Below are positions 1 through 7,982 of a stretch of DNA of 64,000 bases, one piece after another; position 1 is the first letter of the stretch; every line of letters starts with the position of its first letter. The notes under the pieces were generated by a model. It made no database searches. It saw only the letters and a program-made list of their open reading frames with translations, and had not been told where the DNA came from. This stretch comes from Streptococcus tangpeifui. Lineage in GTDB: Bacteria > Bacillota > Bacilli > Lactobacillales > Streptococcaceae. The DNA is taken from positions 62,001 to 126,000 of the forward strand of contig NZ_JAAKDU010000005.1 of NCBI RefSeq assembly GCF_011038795.1, written 5' to 3'. A program made the position numbers and the translations under genes.

Positions 1-381
1 AATACCAAGGCTTACGGGTCTCTGTCTATTGCAGTACAGTATTATATGGCGGCTGAGGTAGCCTTTATTGTACCTCGGACGGTCTTTGTACCCGCGCCGA
101 ATGTGGATAGCGCTATTTTGAAAATGGTACGCCGTGATCAGCCCTTGGTTGAGGTGCAAAATGAAGATTTTCTTTTCGATGTCGCAAAAGCTAGCTTTGT
201 TCACCGTCGTAAAACCTTGTGGAATAATTTAACCAACCGCTTTGGCAAGTCAGAAAATGTCAAAGAAAAACTGAGGCAGGCTTTAGAAATGGCAGGGCTA
301 AGGCCGAGTGTCCGGGGTGAAGCTTTATCGATTGCTGATTTTGGCCGTTTAGCTGACGCTTTAAAAGAGCAAGGATTTTGA
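1..381 (+). CDS. rsmA: 16S rRNA dimethyladenosine transferase RsmA (KsgA), C-terminal part
   Basis: The reading frame is open from base 1, so the gene enters from the left and only its last ~126 codons are present. Seen: the segment [15 protein letters not shown] followed by F-x-x-R-R-K-T-L-x-N-N, the typical C-terminal half of KsgA/RsmA, which binds the helix 45 target. Known for the family: SAM-dependent dimethylation of two adjacent adenines near the 3' end of 16S rRNA, a late small-subunit assembly step. The catalytic N-terminal Rossmann half lies outside the window. A hairpin terminator follows about 210 bases downstream. In streptococci rsmA commonly precedes rsgA; here the accessory cluster 781-8969 and two tRNA genes separate them, which suggests an insertion at this site. 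Confidence 0.93.
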   Translation, partial: NTKAYGSLSIAVQYYMAAEVAFIVPRTVFVPAPNVDSAILKMVRRDQPLVEVQNEDFLFDVAKASFVHRRKTLWNNLTNRFGKSENVKEKLRQALEMAGLRPSVRGEALSIADFGRLADALKEQGF

Positions 382-587
382 TAGGTTAAAAAGAGTAGAA
401 ATATGGAAAGATCAGGACTTATCTCGTTGAGGATGATAAGGGGAGCCTATATGGCCTCTTTGAGCTGACTTTTTATCGCGTAATCATTATTTTAACTCCA
501 TCTCATCTATTGTAGCCAGATTTATACAAGGTCATCCAGAGTTTTTCAAGCAGGATTATAGGCATATCCATCTCTCTATTATCGTTT

Positions 588-616
588 TAAAACCGCTAGA
601 TTAGCGGTTTTTTTTT
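588..616 (+). terminator. Rho-independent terminator of rsmA
   Basis: AACCGCTA (591-598) pairs with TAGCGGTT (602-609) around a three-base loop. A run of nine T follows. Confidence 0.85.
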
Positions 617-684
617 AATACTCTAAGCACCTAGTCAGAAGGTGTGTCATTTGAATGATAAACTTATGTCATTGGTTATCGATA

Positions 685-699
685 ATAGGTTTCATCTAT
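685..699 (+). promoter_or_regulatory. Candidate LysR-type regulator box upstream of the prpD-like gene
   Basis: ATAG-N7-CTAT fits the T-N11-A interrupted dyad of LysR recognition sites. Its centre lies about 65 bases upstream of the predicted transcription start, the usual position for the recognition half of LysR regulators. The cluster encodes its own LysR protein at 5152-6057. The regulator-site pairing is an inference. Confidence 0.45.
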
Positions 700-721
700 T
701 AAAATCATAAAAAACATTAAT

Positions 722-750
722 TTGTGTAATGAATCCGCTTGCAATATAAT
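722..750 (+). promoter_or_regulatory. Promoter of the prpD-like operon
   Basis: A perfect -10 TATAAT (745-750) sits 17 bases after TTGTGT (722-727), a weak -35. The weak -35 is what one expects of an activator-dependent promoter. The RBS AAAGGAGA lies just before the ATG at 781. Confidence 0.65.
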
Positions 751-780
751 GGGGGTGAAAAAATTTAAAGGAGATAAAAG

Positions 781-2145
781 ATGGAAAATTTAACTGTTGT
801 TGAACAAATGGCTAAATGGGCTGCTACAAAAAATTTTGCTGACCTTTCTCAAGAAGAAGTAGCTGCTTTGAAGGGACGTGTGCTTGATGCTATTGGTTGT
901 GCCATTGGTGCTTTGAATAGCCAGACAATCAAGAATATCCAGCAAATGACGCATGATTTAACTGCTGATGGTTCGGTGACCATGATTGGCGGGGGAAAAA
1001 CTACACCAGATTATGCAGCCTTGTTTAATGGTGCAGCTATTCGTTATTTAGATTATAACGACTCTTATTTAGCTAAAGGAGAAACCTGCCATCCGTCTGA
1101 TAATATTTCAGCTATTCTGGCAGCAACAGAGCACAATCATGGGACGGGGAAAGACTTTCTTCTTGGTCTAGCGATTGCTTACCAAATCCAGTGCCGACTT
1201 TCTGATGAGGCTCCTGTCAGAAAACATGGTTTTGACCATACTGTTCAGGAAGCTTATGGGGCTGCAGCTGGTGCGGCTAAGGCCTTGGGACTGACACAGA
1301 CGCAAATTGCAAATGCTATCGCCATCTCAGGAACTAGTTATAATTCTCTGCGGGTCACTCGGACGGGTGCACTGTCGAACTGGAAAGGTTTGGCGGCACC
1401 GAATACAGCCCGCGGTGCAATGTCTTCGGCTCTCTTGGCAAAGTATAATATTACAGGTCCACGAGAAGTTTTTGAAGGCAATAAAGGCTTCTATGAAACT
1501 ATTGCGGGTAAGTTTGAAATCGACTGGGAAAAAGAAGGTTTGGAACGTGTTTTAAAGACAATTATCAAGCGCTACAATGCTGAAATCCACTCCCAGTCTT
1601 CAATTGAGGGCTTGATTGAATTTAGAAATAAGGAACACCTTGCTCCAGAAGCTATTAAGGAAATTCGTTTGGATACCTTTGATGTTGCTTTTAATATTAT
1701 TGGAGGGGGCGAAGAAGGCGATAAGAAACAAATTCGTCTCAAGGAGGAAGCCGACCACTCGCTTCCATACATGCTGTCAGCAGCTTATTTGGATGGTCAG
1801 GTCTTGCCAGCCCAGTATGAACAAGATCGGATCCTAAAAGATGATATTCAAAATCTCTTGCAAAAAGTAACCGTTAGGGAAAATCCTGAGTTCAGCAAAC
1901 GTTTTCCGAATGAGATGGCTATCAGATTGGAAGTAGAAACCAATGATGGTCATGTTTATACGATTGATAAAGATGATTACCAAGGTTTTACTTCCAGACC
2001 AGCGACTTGGGAGGTCCTATTGGAAAAATATCATTTGCTGACAGAATCTATTGACCAGACTCTAGCTCAAAAAATTGCAGATACGATTGCTCGGCTTGAA
2101 GACATTGACATTAGTGAGTTAACCAATTTATTGGCAAAAATTTGA
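781..2145 (+). CDS. MmgE/PrpD family dehydratase/decarboxylase
   Basis: 454 residues, the usual length of the MmgE/PrpD family. Seen: the R-Y-L-D-Y-N-D-S-Y segment followed by G-E-T-C-H-P-S-D (about residues 87-107), and the S-N-W-K-G-L-A-A-P-N-T-A-R signature near 200. Family members include 2-methylcitrate dehydratase (PrpD), cis-aconitate decarboxylase (CadA/Irg1) and iminodisuccinate epimerase, so the substrate is not fixed by family alone. The start is chosen at ATG 781 behind a good RBS and promoter. Downstream come a PrpF-type isomerase, a CitMHS-type transporter and a convergent LysR gene. No prpB or prpC gene is present in the window, so a full methylcitrate cycle is not supported here. 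I infer action on a tricarboxylate brought in by the transporter. An aconitate decarboxylase or methylcitrate dehydratase are both possible. Confidence 0.85.
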   Translation: MENLTVVEQMAKWAATKNFADLSQEEVAALKGRVLDAIGCAIGALNSQTIKNIQQMTHDLTADGSVTMIGGGKTTPDYAALFNGAAIRYLDYNDSYLAKGETCHPSDNISAILAATEHNHGTGKDFLLGLAIAYQIQCRLSDEAPVRKHGFDHTVQEAYGAAAGAAKALGLTQTQIANAIAISGTSYNSLRVTRTGALSNWKGLAAPNTARGAMSSALLAKYNITGPREVFEGNKGFYETIAGKFEIDWEKEGLERVLKTIIKRYNAEIHSQSSIEGLIEFRNKEHLAPEAIKEIRLDTFDVAFNIIGGGEEGDKKQIRLKEEADHSLPYMLSAAYLDGQVLPAQYEQDRILKDDIQNLLQKVTVRENPEFSKRFPNEMAIRLEVETNDGHVYTIDKDDYQGFTSRPATWEVLLEKYHLLTESIDQTLAQKIADTIARLEDIDISELTNLLAKI

Positions 2146-2164
2146 TAAGTCTTGGTTTGGATAA

Positions 2165-2400
2165 CGGAGCATGGGCTTGCGGATTGTGTCAAAAAGATGA
2201 GTTCTCCTAGAATCTTTGATGATTCGTCGTCGGACTCCCTATTTTGACTTTATCCGCGGACGCCCTTTGCGACACGACGTTTGGTTGGTCGATTTTACTA
2301 ACCAAACGAAGTTAGTGGGAGAGGCAGCCAATTCACTCTAGTGATTGGCGTTTGTTATTAAGTGTGAAGCACTTAGGTAACAAGCCTCTGCCATATCTTA
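2165..2400. repeat. Tandem repeat unit 1 (236 bp), structured
   Basis: A near copy of the next unit with a period of 236 bases. Both units share TATCCGCGGACGCCCTTTGC and the segments after it. Three hairpins are visible: GTTTGGTTGGT with ACTAACCAAAC, GCCAAT-TCACT with AGTGA-TTGGC, and a nested GTTTGTTA/TAACAAGC plus AAGTGT/GCACTT stem. Confidence 0.85.
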
Positions 2401-2636
2401 ATAATCGAACACGGGCTGCGGCTTGTGCAAAAAAGATAGTTTCTTCCTAGACGCAAGCGTCTTCGTCGAACCTCCTATTTTTGCTTTATCCGCGGACGCC
2501 CTTTGCGACACGACGTTTGGTTAGTCGATTTTACTAATCAAACGAAGTTAGTAGGAGAGGTAGCCAATTCACTCTAGTGATTGGCGTTTGTTATCAAGTG
2601 CGAAGCACTTAGCTAACAAGCCTCTGTTGTATCTTA
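2401..2636. repeat. Tandem repeat unit 2 (236 bp), structured
   Basis: Second copy. Its differences from unit 1 keep the plus-strand RNA hairpins paired: G-U becomes A-U and G-C becomes G-U in the first stem, and U-G becomes C-G in the AAGTGC/GCACTT stem. Confidence 0.85.
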
Positions 2637-2652
2637 TATGAGGAGGTTAAGA

Positions 2653-3792
2653 ATGCTAGTAGATTTACCAGTGAGTATTTACCGTGGTGGGACTAGCAAA
2701 GCAGTTTTTATTGATGAAGCAGTTTTGCCAAGTGACCTCGGCGACAGAGAGAAAATTCTCTTGAAATTGATGGGAAGTCCTGATGCCAGACAAATTGATG
2801 GTCTGGGTGGGGCTGTTTCAACGACAAGTAAGGTGGCTATTATTTCTAAAGAGACGGTTAATGACTGGGATGTCAATTATACCTTTGCACAAGTTGCTGT
2901 GGATAAGGCCGTTGTCTCTTATTCTGGAAACTGTGGAAATATTTCGTCTGCAGTCGGTATTTATGCCATTGAAAATAATTTGGTTAAAACCAGCTCACCC
3001 CAAACCTTGGTCCGAGTTTATAATACAAACACCAAGAAAGTAATCAACGAGTATATCCCAACGCCAGATGGGCGATTGACCTATGAAGGCGATTTTGAGA
3101 TATCTGGTGTTCCGGGTAAAGGCTTAAAAATTGAGCTGGAATTTCTTGAGCCTGCTGGGGCGTTCAGTGGGCAATTATTCCCAACGGGACAAGCAAAAGA
3201 TGTCATAACCTTAAGTGATGGGAAAGACATTGACGTTTCCTTAGTTGATGTCGCCAATCCCCTCGTCTATATTCGGGCAGAAGATATTGGCTTAGAGGGA
3301 ATCGAGACCCCTGAAATGATTGATAGCAAGGATAGTCTCCTGCAGCTTTTGGAAGAAATTCGCGGTAAGGCAGCCGTACTGATGGGAATTATTAAAGACC
3401 CTAAAGATAGTGCAGTTCTGACTCCAGGTGTCCCTAAGTTGACAATTATTTCTAAACCAAAAACTTACCTGACTAAAGAAGGAAAAGAAATAAAAGAATC
3501 CAATTTTGATATTGCTGTCCGTATGATGAGTATGCAAAAGGCTCATAAATCCATTGCTTTGACAGGTGCCCTATGCACTGGAGCAGCTACTCATCTAAAG
3601 GGAACGATACCTTATGAGTTGGTTCAGGATAGAGAGATTGGTGATAAGCTGGAGATTGCCCATAGTAGCGGCAAGATTTCGGTTTCTGTCAAGAGTGAGA
3701 TTGTTGAAGGAAAAACTGTTATTAGGTCTGTTTCGAGTTATCGGACAGCCAGAAAGATTATGACAGGAACGGCCTTTATTAAGGGGGAATAG
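2653..3792 (+). CDS. PrpF family isomerase (aconitate/methylaconitate type)
   Basis: 379 residues with the PrpF hallmark R-G-G-T-S-K-A-V-F near the N-terminus (residues 11-19), then G-L-G-G-A-V-S-T-T-S-K and S-G-N-C-G-N-I-S-S-A. These match the DapF-like fold of PrpF proteins, which shift double bonds in methylaconitate, 4-oxalomesaconate or aconitate without cofactor. The start is taken at ATG 2653 because AGGAGG lies 6 bases upstream. It is in line with the prpD-like gene and 4 bases from the transporter gene. In other organisms PrpF-like proteins act as aconitate isomerases (cis/trans), which would fit a partner that decarboxylates or hydrates aconitate. The exact substrate is an inference. 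Confidence 0.85.
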   Translation: MLVDLPVSIYRGGTSKAVFIDEAVLPSDLGDREKILLKLMGSPDARQIDGLGGAVSTTSKVAIISKETVNDWDVNYTFAQVAVDKAVVSYSGNCGNISSAVGIYAIENNLVKTSSPQTLVRVYNTNTKKVINEYIPTPDGRLTYEGDFEISGVPGKGLKIELEFLEPAGAFSGQLFPTGQAKDVITLSDGKDIDVSLVDVANPLVYIRAEDIGLEGIETPEMIDSKDSLLQLLEEIRGKAAVLMGIIKDPKDSAVLTPGVPKLTIISKPKTYLTKEGKEIKESNFDIAVRMMSMQKAHKSIALTGALCTGAATHLKGTIPYELVQDREIGDKLEIAHSSGKISVSVKSEIVEGKTVIRSVSSYRTARKIMTGTAFIKGE

Positions 3793-3796
3793 TCCT

Positions 3797-5155
3797 ATGC
3801 TAGCTATACTCGGATATTTAATGATCATTACCTTCATGGCCTTATTGCTAGGCAAAAAAATCAGCCCCTTTGCAGGACTAATTTTGGTTCCGTTAATTTT
3901 TGGAATAGCAGCGGCTTTGATAACCGGCGTCCCATTTTTGAAAACTTTTGAATGGGTCTATCAAGGACTTTATTATGCTGTCGGTAGTGGAGGAAAAATC
4001 ACAACAGGGGTTGCACCGACTATTACCCTCTTACTTTTTGCCATCCTTTATTTCTCTGTTATGCTGGATGTTGGTTTATTTGATCCCTTAGCCGTTATGA
4101 TGATCAAATGGGCTAAGGGTGATCCGATGAAGATTATGGTTGCCGCAGCAGTCATTACGCTGTCGGTTTCCTTAGATGGTGACGGTACAACGACCGTTCT
4201 GATTGTTACAGCTTCGATGTTGGTGCTGTTTAAGAAGATGAAAATGAAGCAGATTTATTTGGCGGCCATCATCGGTTTTGGTAATTCTGTTATGAACTTG
4301 GTGCCTTGGAGCGGTCCCATGGCGCGTGCAATGCCGGTCCTAAATATTGGGCCTAAGGAATTCCTTTTACCAGTCCTTCCGGGGATGGTTGCTGCAGCGC
4401 TCTTAGCTATTTTTCAGGCTTATACGTATGGTAAGAAGGAGAGAAAACGACTCGGCTATGTCAAAGGGCAAGGAATCCTCACTCAGTCTGAAACACAAAG
4501 TATTATTGATGATGTCACTCTGACAAACGTTGAATACAAGCGGCCTAAATTGATTTATTTCAATCTTATTATGACGGTGGCCATCATGGTTTTGCTGGTG
4601 TTGGATATCGTCAACGGAGGAATCCTCTTCTTAGCTGGGACAGCTATTGCTCTGATTGTCAATTATCGTGATCTATCTCTTCAAAATTCCCGTTTACTGG
4701 CAAATGGTGCCGAAGCTCTCGGCCCAGTCTCCTTGGTGTTCGGTGCTGGGGTCATCATGGGTGTTTTAAATGGTAGCGGCATGAGCGCTGCTATTGCGCA
4801 TCAGTTGGTATCAATGATTCCCCATAGCTTGGGAGGTTATATCCCTCTGATTTTTGCTCTGATTTCTTTGCCTGGTTTGTTCTTCTTGCCAAACGATGCT
4901 TTCTATTTTGGCTTATTACCTGTTATCGCCCCAATTGCTTATTCTTATGGGGCAACACCTGTTCAAATTGGAGTAGCCTCTTTAATGGGACAAGCTATTC
5001 GATTCGCTAGTCCCCTCGTTGCTTTCTTATATGTCTTAGTTGATCGGACGGAAGTAAGCTTTGTGGATTATCAAAAGGAATATTTGAAATGGGGCTTTGC
5101 CAGTTTCGTTTTACAGACGAGCATTGCTGTTTTGACAGGAGCCATCCCGATTTAA
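3797..5155 (+). CDS. CitMHS-type citrate/tricarboxylate transporter
   Basis: 452 residues with about 11-12 hydrophobic segments. Seen: S-L-D-G-D-G-T-T-T-V-L near residue 118 and N-L-V-P-W-S-G-P-M-A-R near 171, which match the CitMHS motifs S-L-D-G-D-G and N-x-x-P-W-x-G-P. Family members import citrate with a divalent cation and protons. The gene starts 4 bases after the PrpF-type gene, so it is translated from the same message. Its stop overlaps by four bases with the end of the convergent LysR gene, with no terminator between them. I infer that it delivers the substrate of the two enzymes. It could equally exchange substrate for product. Confidence 0.85.
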   Translation: MLAILGYLMIITFMALLLGKKISPFAGLILVPLIFGIAAALITGVPFLKTFEWVYQGLYYAVGSGGKITTGVAPTITLLLFAILYFSVMLDVGLFDPLAVMMIKWAKGDPMKIMVAAAVITLSVSLDGDGTTTVLIVTASMLVLFKKMKMKQIYLAAIIGFGNSVMNLVPWSGPMARAMPVLNIGPKEFLLPVLPGMVAAALLAIFQAYTYGKKERKRLGYVKGQGILTQSETQSIIDDVTLTNVEYKRPKLIYFNLIMTVAIMVLLVLDIVNGGILFLAGTAIALIVNYRDLSLQNSRLLANGAEALGPVSLVFGAGVIMGVLNGSGMSAAIAHQLVSMIPHSLGGYIPLIFALISLPGLFFLPNDAFYFGLLPVIAPIAYSYGATPVQIGVASLMGQAIRFASPLVAFLYVLVDRTEVSFVDYQKEYLKWGFASFVLQTSIAVLTGAIPI

Positions 5156-6057
5156 ATACTGTGTTTGCAAATTTCGATAAAGGCTTTAGCAAAACTAGGA
5201 AGCTGTCTGTTTTTGCGGTAGGCAACCACTAAATCAACATAGACTTTCTGTTCCAGCGAAAAAAATTTTATTTTGGCGTTGTCATTTAAATGCTTGGTAT
5301 GTGAAGCGTTAATGAAACAAACGCCCAGATTGTTGGCAACAAGGTTGGCGGCAGTCTCGATATTTCGGGTTTGTAAAACCTGCTTTGGCTGGAAGTGATT
5401 TTCTAGGAAGATATTGTCGGAAATATGCCTTGAAAATTGGTCTGGCTGGTGTAAAATGAATAATTCATCAGCCAAGAGATCTAGGCTTAGAGAGGGATAG
5501 TCTCCCTCTTTTTTTAGATGGCTTTGTCCTACTAGATGGTGCTTGGCAGGCAGAGCAATTAAGATTTCTTCTGATTTTATTTTTTTGATTTCTAGAAGGT
5601 GACTTTCTTGGGTCCGATTCATTAGAGCCAAATCCACATTTCCATTTTCAATGAGGTAAGGAAATGAAGCGGATGAGGATTCATTTAATTGAATATCGAC
5701 ATTAGGAAATTCTTTATGAAATTTAGGTAACAACTCTGGCACCAAATAGGAACTTCGCAAAAGGGGGATAGCTAAACGCAAACGGCCAAATTTATTATTT
5801 AAAGCATTCTGTACAGTATCGTTAAAATTTTCTTGAATGCGAAGGATTTGTAAACCATACTTTAAAAATTCTTCTCCAAGGTAGGTTAGCTCAAGTTTCT
5901 TTCCACGCTGGTAAAAAACGTCAAAACCCAATCTTTGTTGCATATTTTTGATATAAATACTTAGAGACGGTTGGGTAATGTATAAGGCCTTTGCGGCCTT
6001 GGTGATACTGCCGTAATCAATAATTGTTTTAACATATTCAATATCTTTAATCTCCAT
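5152..6057 (-). CDS. LysR family transcriptional regulator of the prpD-prpF-transporter cluster
   Basis: 301 residues. The N-terminal winged HTH (residues 1-60) has the family pattern G-S-I-T-K-A-A-K-A-L-Y-I-T-Q-P-S-L-S. An effector-binding domain fills the rest. The ATG at 6057 follows AGAAAGAGGTAG, a fair RBS. The promoter is probably the extended -10 TGCTATAAT (ATTATA on the plus strand at 6096-6101). It is convergent with the transporter gene, its 3' end overlapping by four bases, and lies about 5 kb from the T-N11-A site at 685-699. LysR proteins usually need a small carboxylate co-inducer, which fits the neighbours. The target and effector are inferred. Confidence 0.85.
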   Translation of the reverse strand: MEIKDIEYVKTIIDYGSITKAAKALYITQPSLSIYIKNMQQRLGFDVFYQRGKKLELTYLGEEFLKYGLQILRIQENFNDTVQNALNNKFGRLRLAIPLLRSSYLVPELLPKFHKEFPNVDIQLNESSSASFPYLIENGNVDLALMNRTQESHLLEIKKIKSEEILIALPAKHHLVGQSHLKKEGDYPSLSLDLLADELFILHQPDQFSRHISDNIFLENHFQPKQVLQTRNIETAANLVANNLGVCFINASHTKHLNDNAKIKFFSLEQKVYVDLVVAYRKNRQLPSFAKAFIEICKHSI

Positions 6058-6104
6058 GATCTACCTCTTTCTAGACAACTTAATCTTCCTTTGCTATTAT
6101 AGCA

Positions 6105-6280
6105 CTAAATAAATTGCAGCGAAGCAGCGGCCTGTTCAAGAGGATTCCGTTTTAACTGCTCGTTGGAATCACTTGCCAGCCAGAGATTTTAAGACAATTT
6201 CTGATGGGTCCCCGCTTTCTGATAAGGTGGTTGTATTAACGTTAGTAGCAGACTGCTTGGATAAGATTAGGAGGAAAGAG
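6105..6280 (+). other. Open in-frame stretch upstream of the membrane protein, possible gene remnant
   Basis: From about 6112 to 6280 the frame of the downstream protein is open and reads like protein (segments A-R-W-N-H-L-P-A-R-D-F and D-G-S-P-L-S-D-K-V) but has no start with an RBS. I do not recognise a family. It may be the fossil end of a lost gene, or chance. Confidence 0.3.
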
Positions 6281-6682
6281 ATGAAAATCAAACAGCTATC
6301 CTTGGTCAGTGCTCTGCTTTGGTTTTCGCAAGCGTTCTTACATTTCCTGCTGCTGATAGGAGCTCCGTTAGGGCAATTTGTTTTTGGCGGAGTTTATACG
6401 GTTTTCCCGCTGTGGCTGAGACCAGTTAATCTGGCTTTATTCTTGCTTTGGACCTTCTTTGGTTATAGTTATTTGCTTTATGGCGGGATTCTAAAATCAT
6501 CTTGGCAGGAAAAAACACTTACTAGGATTATCCAGCTTGTCACGGTCTTTCTAGGTTTAGCCACTTGCTTTAATTTCTTTGTCAGTAACAGTCCGCTTGA
6601 AAAGTATGGAACAGGCAGCATGACAGCCTTGACTTTCTTATTAAGTTGTTACTTGCTTATCCTATCAAAAAAATCTCGCTAA
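6281..6682 (+). CDS. Small four-helix membrane protein, unknown function
   Basis: 133 residues with four hydrophobic segments and short basic loops. I do not recognise it. The start is chosen at ATG 6281 because AGGAGG lies 7 bases upstream; upstream starts have no RBS. The stop codon lies inside the loop of a terminator hairpin shared with the convergent zinc-ribbon gene. It stands alone between the LysR gene and a minus-strand group. Confidence 0.6.
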   Translation: MKIKQLSLVSALLWFSQAFLHFLLLIGAPLGQFVFGGVYTVFPLWLRPVNLALFLLWTFFGYSYLLYGGILKSSWQEKTLTRIIQLVTVFLGLATCFNFFVSNSPLEKYGTGSMTALTFLLSCYLLILSKKSR

Positions 6683-6697
6683 ATCAGCGAGATTTTT
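6668..6697. terminator. Bidirectional terminator overlapping two stop codons
   Basis: AATCTCGCT (672-680 in 6600s) pairs with AGCGAGATT, with A-run on the left and T-run on the right. It ends both the membrane-protein gene and the convergent zinc-ribbon gene. Confidence 0.85.
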
Positions 6698-6884
6698 AAC
6701 TTAATTTTTCAGGATGTTCGACAAAAAATCGAACAATTGTTCCACAGTTTTTGCAGATTTCTAAGCAGATCGATTGACCTAGACTAGTAGCACTGCCTGA
6801 ACGTGAGATGCCAGCATAACCTTTATTTTGCTTAGCTGTCACAAATTGAGTTCCCCCACAGTAAGGGCAAGTTTGTGCGTTCAT
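6696..6884 (-). CDS. Small zinc-ribbon protein
   Basis: 62 residues with C-P-Y-C near the N-terminus and C-K-N-C near residue 44-47, spaced as a four-cysteine zinc ribbon. Similar small proteins occur in streptococci, with no known function. Its start lies inside the 3' end of the broken hydrolase frame (53-base overlap), so it was probably translationally coupled to it. The stop falls in the shared terminator. Confidence 0.65.
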   Translation of the reverse strand: MNAQTCPYCGGTQFVTAKQNKGYAGISRSGSATSLGQSICLEICKNCGTIVRFFVEHPEKLS

Positions 6885-7760
6885 GATGAGTCCTCCCTTT
6901 AAAAAAGGTAATGATTTGTTGTTCTTCTTGCTTTGTCAAATAACAAAGGTGACCGCGATTTTCAAGCAAGTAGGTTTGACAATTGCTAAAAATGGCTTGT
7001 GCTCGAGGAAGCACCTTTTTCGCAGGAAAAAGGCAGTCTTTTTCTGCAGCTATAATGAGAAGAGGCGCTTTACATTTTTTGGCTGATTGTTCTAAAATAT
7101 TTGAAGGCATCCCAGCCCTGACATGTACATGATCAAAGCTATCTGCCGAGGTTGGCAAAATATGCTGTTCTAAATCTCTACTGTCAGCGGAAGCGGCTAG
7201 TTGCAGAGCGTTTTTTAAGAGATAGGACTTGTTCTTTGTCAGGCGGTATTGCAGCATTGACAAAGCTAAAGGCATAATGTTCAGAGATAAATTATTCTTA
7301 ATGCCGGCTGGCACAAGCAAAACGGATTTTTCAATCCTTTCAGGAGCAGTAGCTATGAGTTTTGTGATAATTCCTGCTCCATAAGAGCTGCCTAAGACTA
7401 GCATTTTTGAAAATGAAGTTGTTCAATCACCTGCTTAGCCCATTTCCCATAATCAAGATTTTTAGGAGATAGGACAGTTTCTGCACTCTTTCTAGGCTGT
7501 CCAATGCTATCAATGGCATAGGTGCGAAAATCTTTTAGTAAAAATTTAAATTGATGTAGATTGTAGGGTGAACTGGTATTCCCTCCATGAAAAATCAAGA
7601 GAGGTTTTCTATCAGAATTTCCTAATTCAATAAGATGCGTTTTACCAAAGCTAGTTTCAAGAAAAATATCTTGATAAGGAAGATTAAGTGCTTCTACTTG
7701 CTGGTCATAGAGTGAGTATGAAGCTCTTTTTCCCCCTTTACTACGATAAACTTGTGACAC
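6832..7760 (-). pseudogene. Alpha/beta hydrolase split by a frameshift
   Basis: Two overlapping minus-strand frames (7398-7760 and 6832-7404) together make one alpha/beta hydrolase of about 300 residues. The first has the oxyanion segment I-F-H-G-G-N-T and Y-A-I-D-S-I-G-Q. The second begins with the nucleophile elbow L-G-S-S-Y-G-A-G and later has A-A-E-K-D (acid) and N-R-G-H-L (histidine). The break lies in an A-run at about 7404: one extra A would restore H-F-Q-K-M-L-V-L-G-S-S-Y-G. Family members are lipases or haloperoxidase-like esterases. It is a true frameshift, phase variation at the A-run, or a sequencing slip. The C-terminus also runs unusually far past the expected end I-I-T-F-F. Confidence 0.75.
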
Positions 7761-7768
7761 TGTATCAC

Positions 7769-7981
7769 CTACTTTTCTTCCTTCTTCAGTTGAAAAATAT
7801 CTTCCACAGGCAGCTGGAAAATCTCTGCGATTTTCAGTGCCATTTCAAGTGACGGATTGTAACGGCTGTTTTCTAGGTGAACAATGGTTTCTCTGCGGAC
7901 ACCAACTAATTGCGCCAGCTCCTGTTGGCTCACTTTTTTGGCTTTACGCAGTTCTTTGAGATTAGTGACAATGTTAGCCAT
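7769..7981 (-). CDS. Small XRE/Cro-CI HTH regulator
   Basis: 70 residues, a single HTH (V-S-Q-Q-E-L-A-Q-L-V-G-V-R-R-E-T-I) with no effector domain, of the short YozG-like type that often pairs with membrane proteins. The start at 7981 is chosen for the RBS AGAGGT upstream; the longer frame would run into the upstream gene. It is the last of three minus-strand genes from one promoter at 9023-9051. The palindrome over that promoter is a likely operator for it. Confidence 0.8.
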   Translation of the reverse strand: MANIVTNLKELRKAKKVSQQELAQLVGVRRETIVHLENSRYNPSLEMALKIAEIFQLPVEDIFQLKKEEK

Positions 7982-7982
7982 C

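Larger units (their letters stand above)
382..780. other. Intergenic region between rsmA and the prpD-like gene
   Basis: No credible ORF is seen. It holds the rsmA terminator hairpin near 591-609, and then the LysR-box-like site and promoter of the downstream gene. Confidence 0.6.
2146..2652. other. Non-coding gap filled by a tandem repeat
   Basis: No credible ORF. The gap between the two enzyme genes is almost wholly made of two tandem 236-bp units (listed separately). The RBS AGGAGG at 2641-2646 belongs to the PrpF-type gene. No clear T-tract terminator is seen, so read-through is possible. Confidence 0.7.

Noticed and set aside
1307-1555. ORFs on the plus and minus strand inside the prpD-like, citrate transporter and fusA genes
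   Set aside because: They lie inside longer, well-supported genes with no RBS of their own, so they are shadows.
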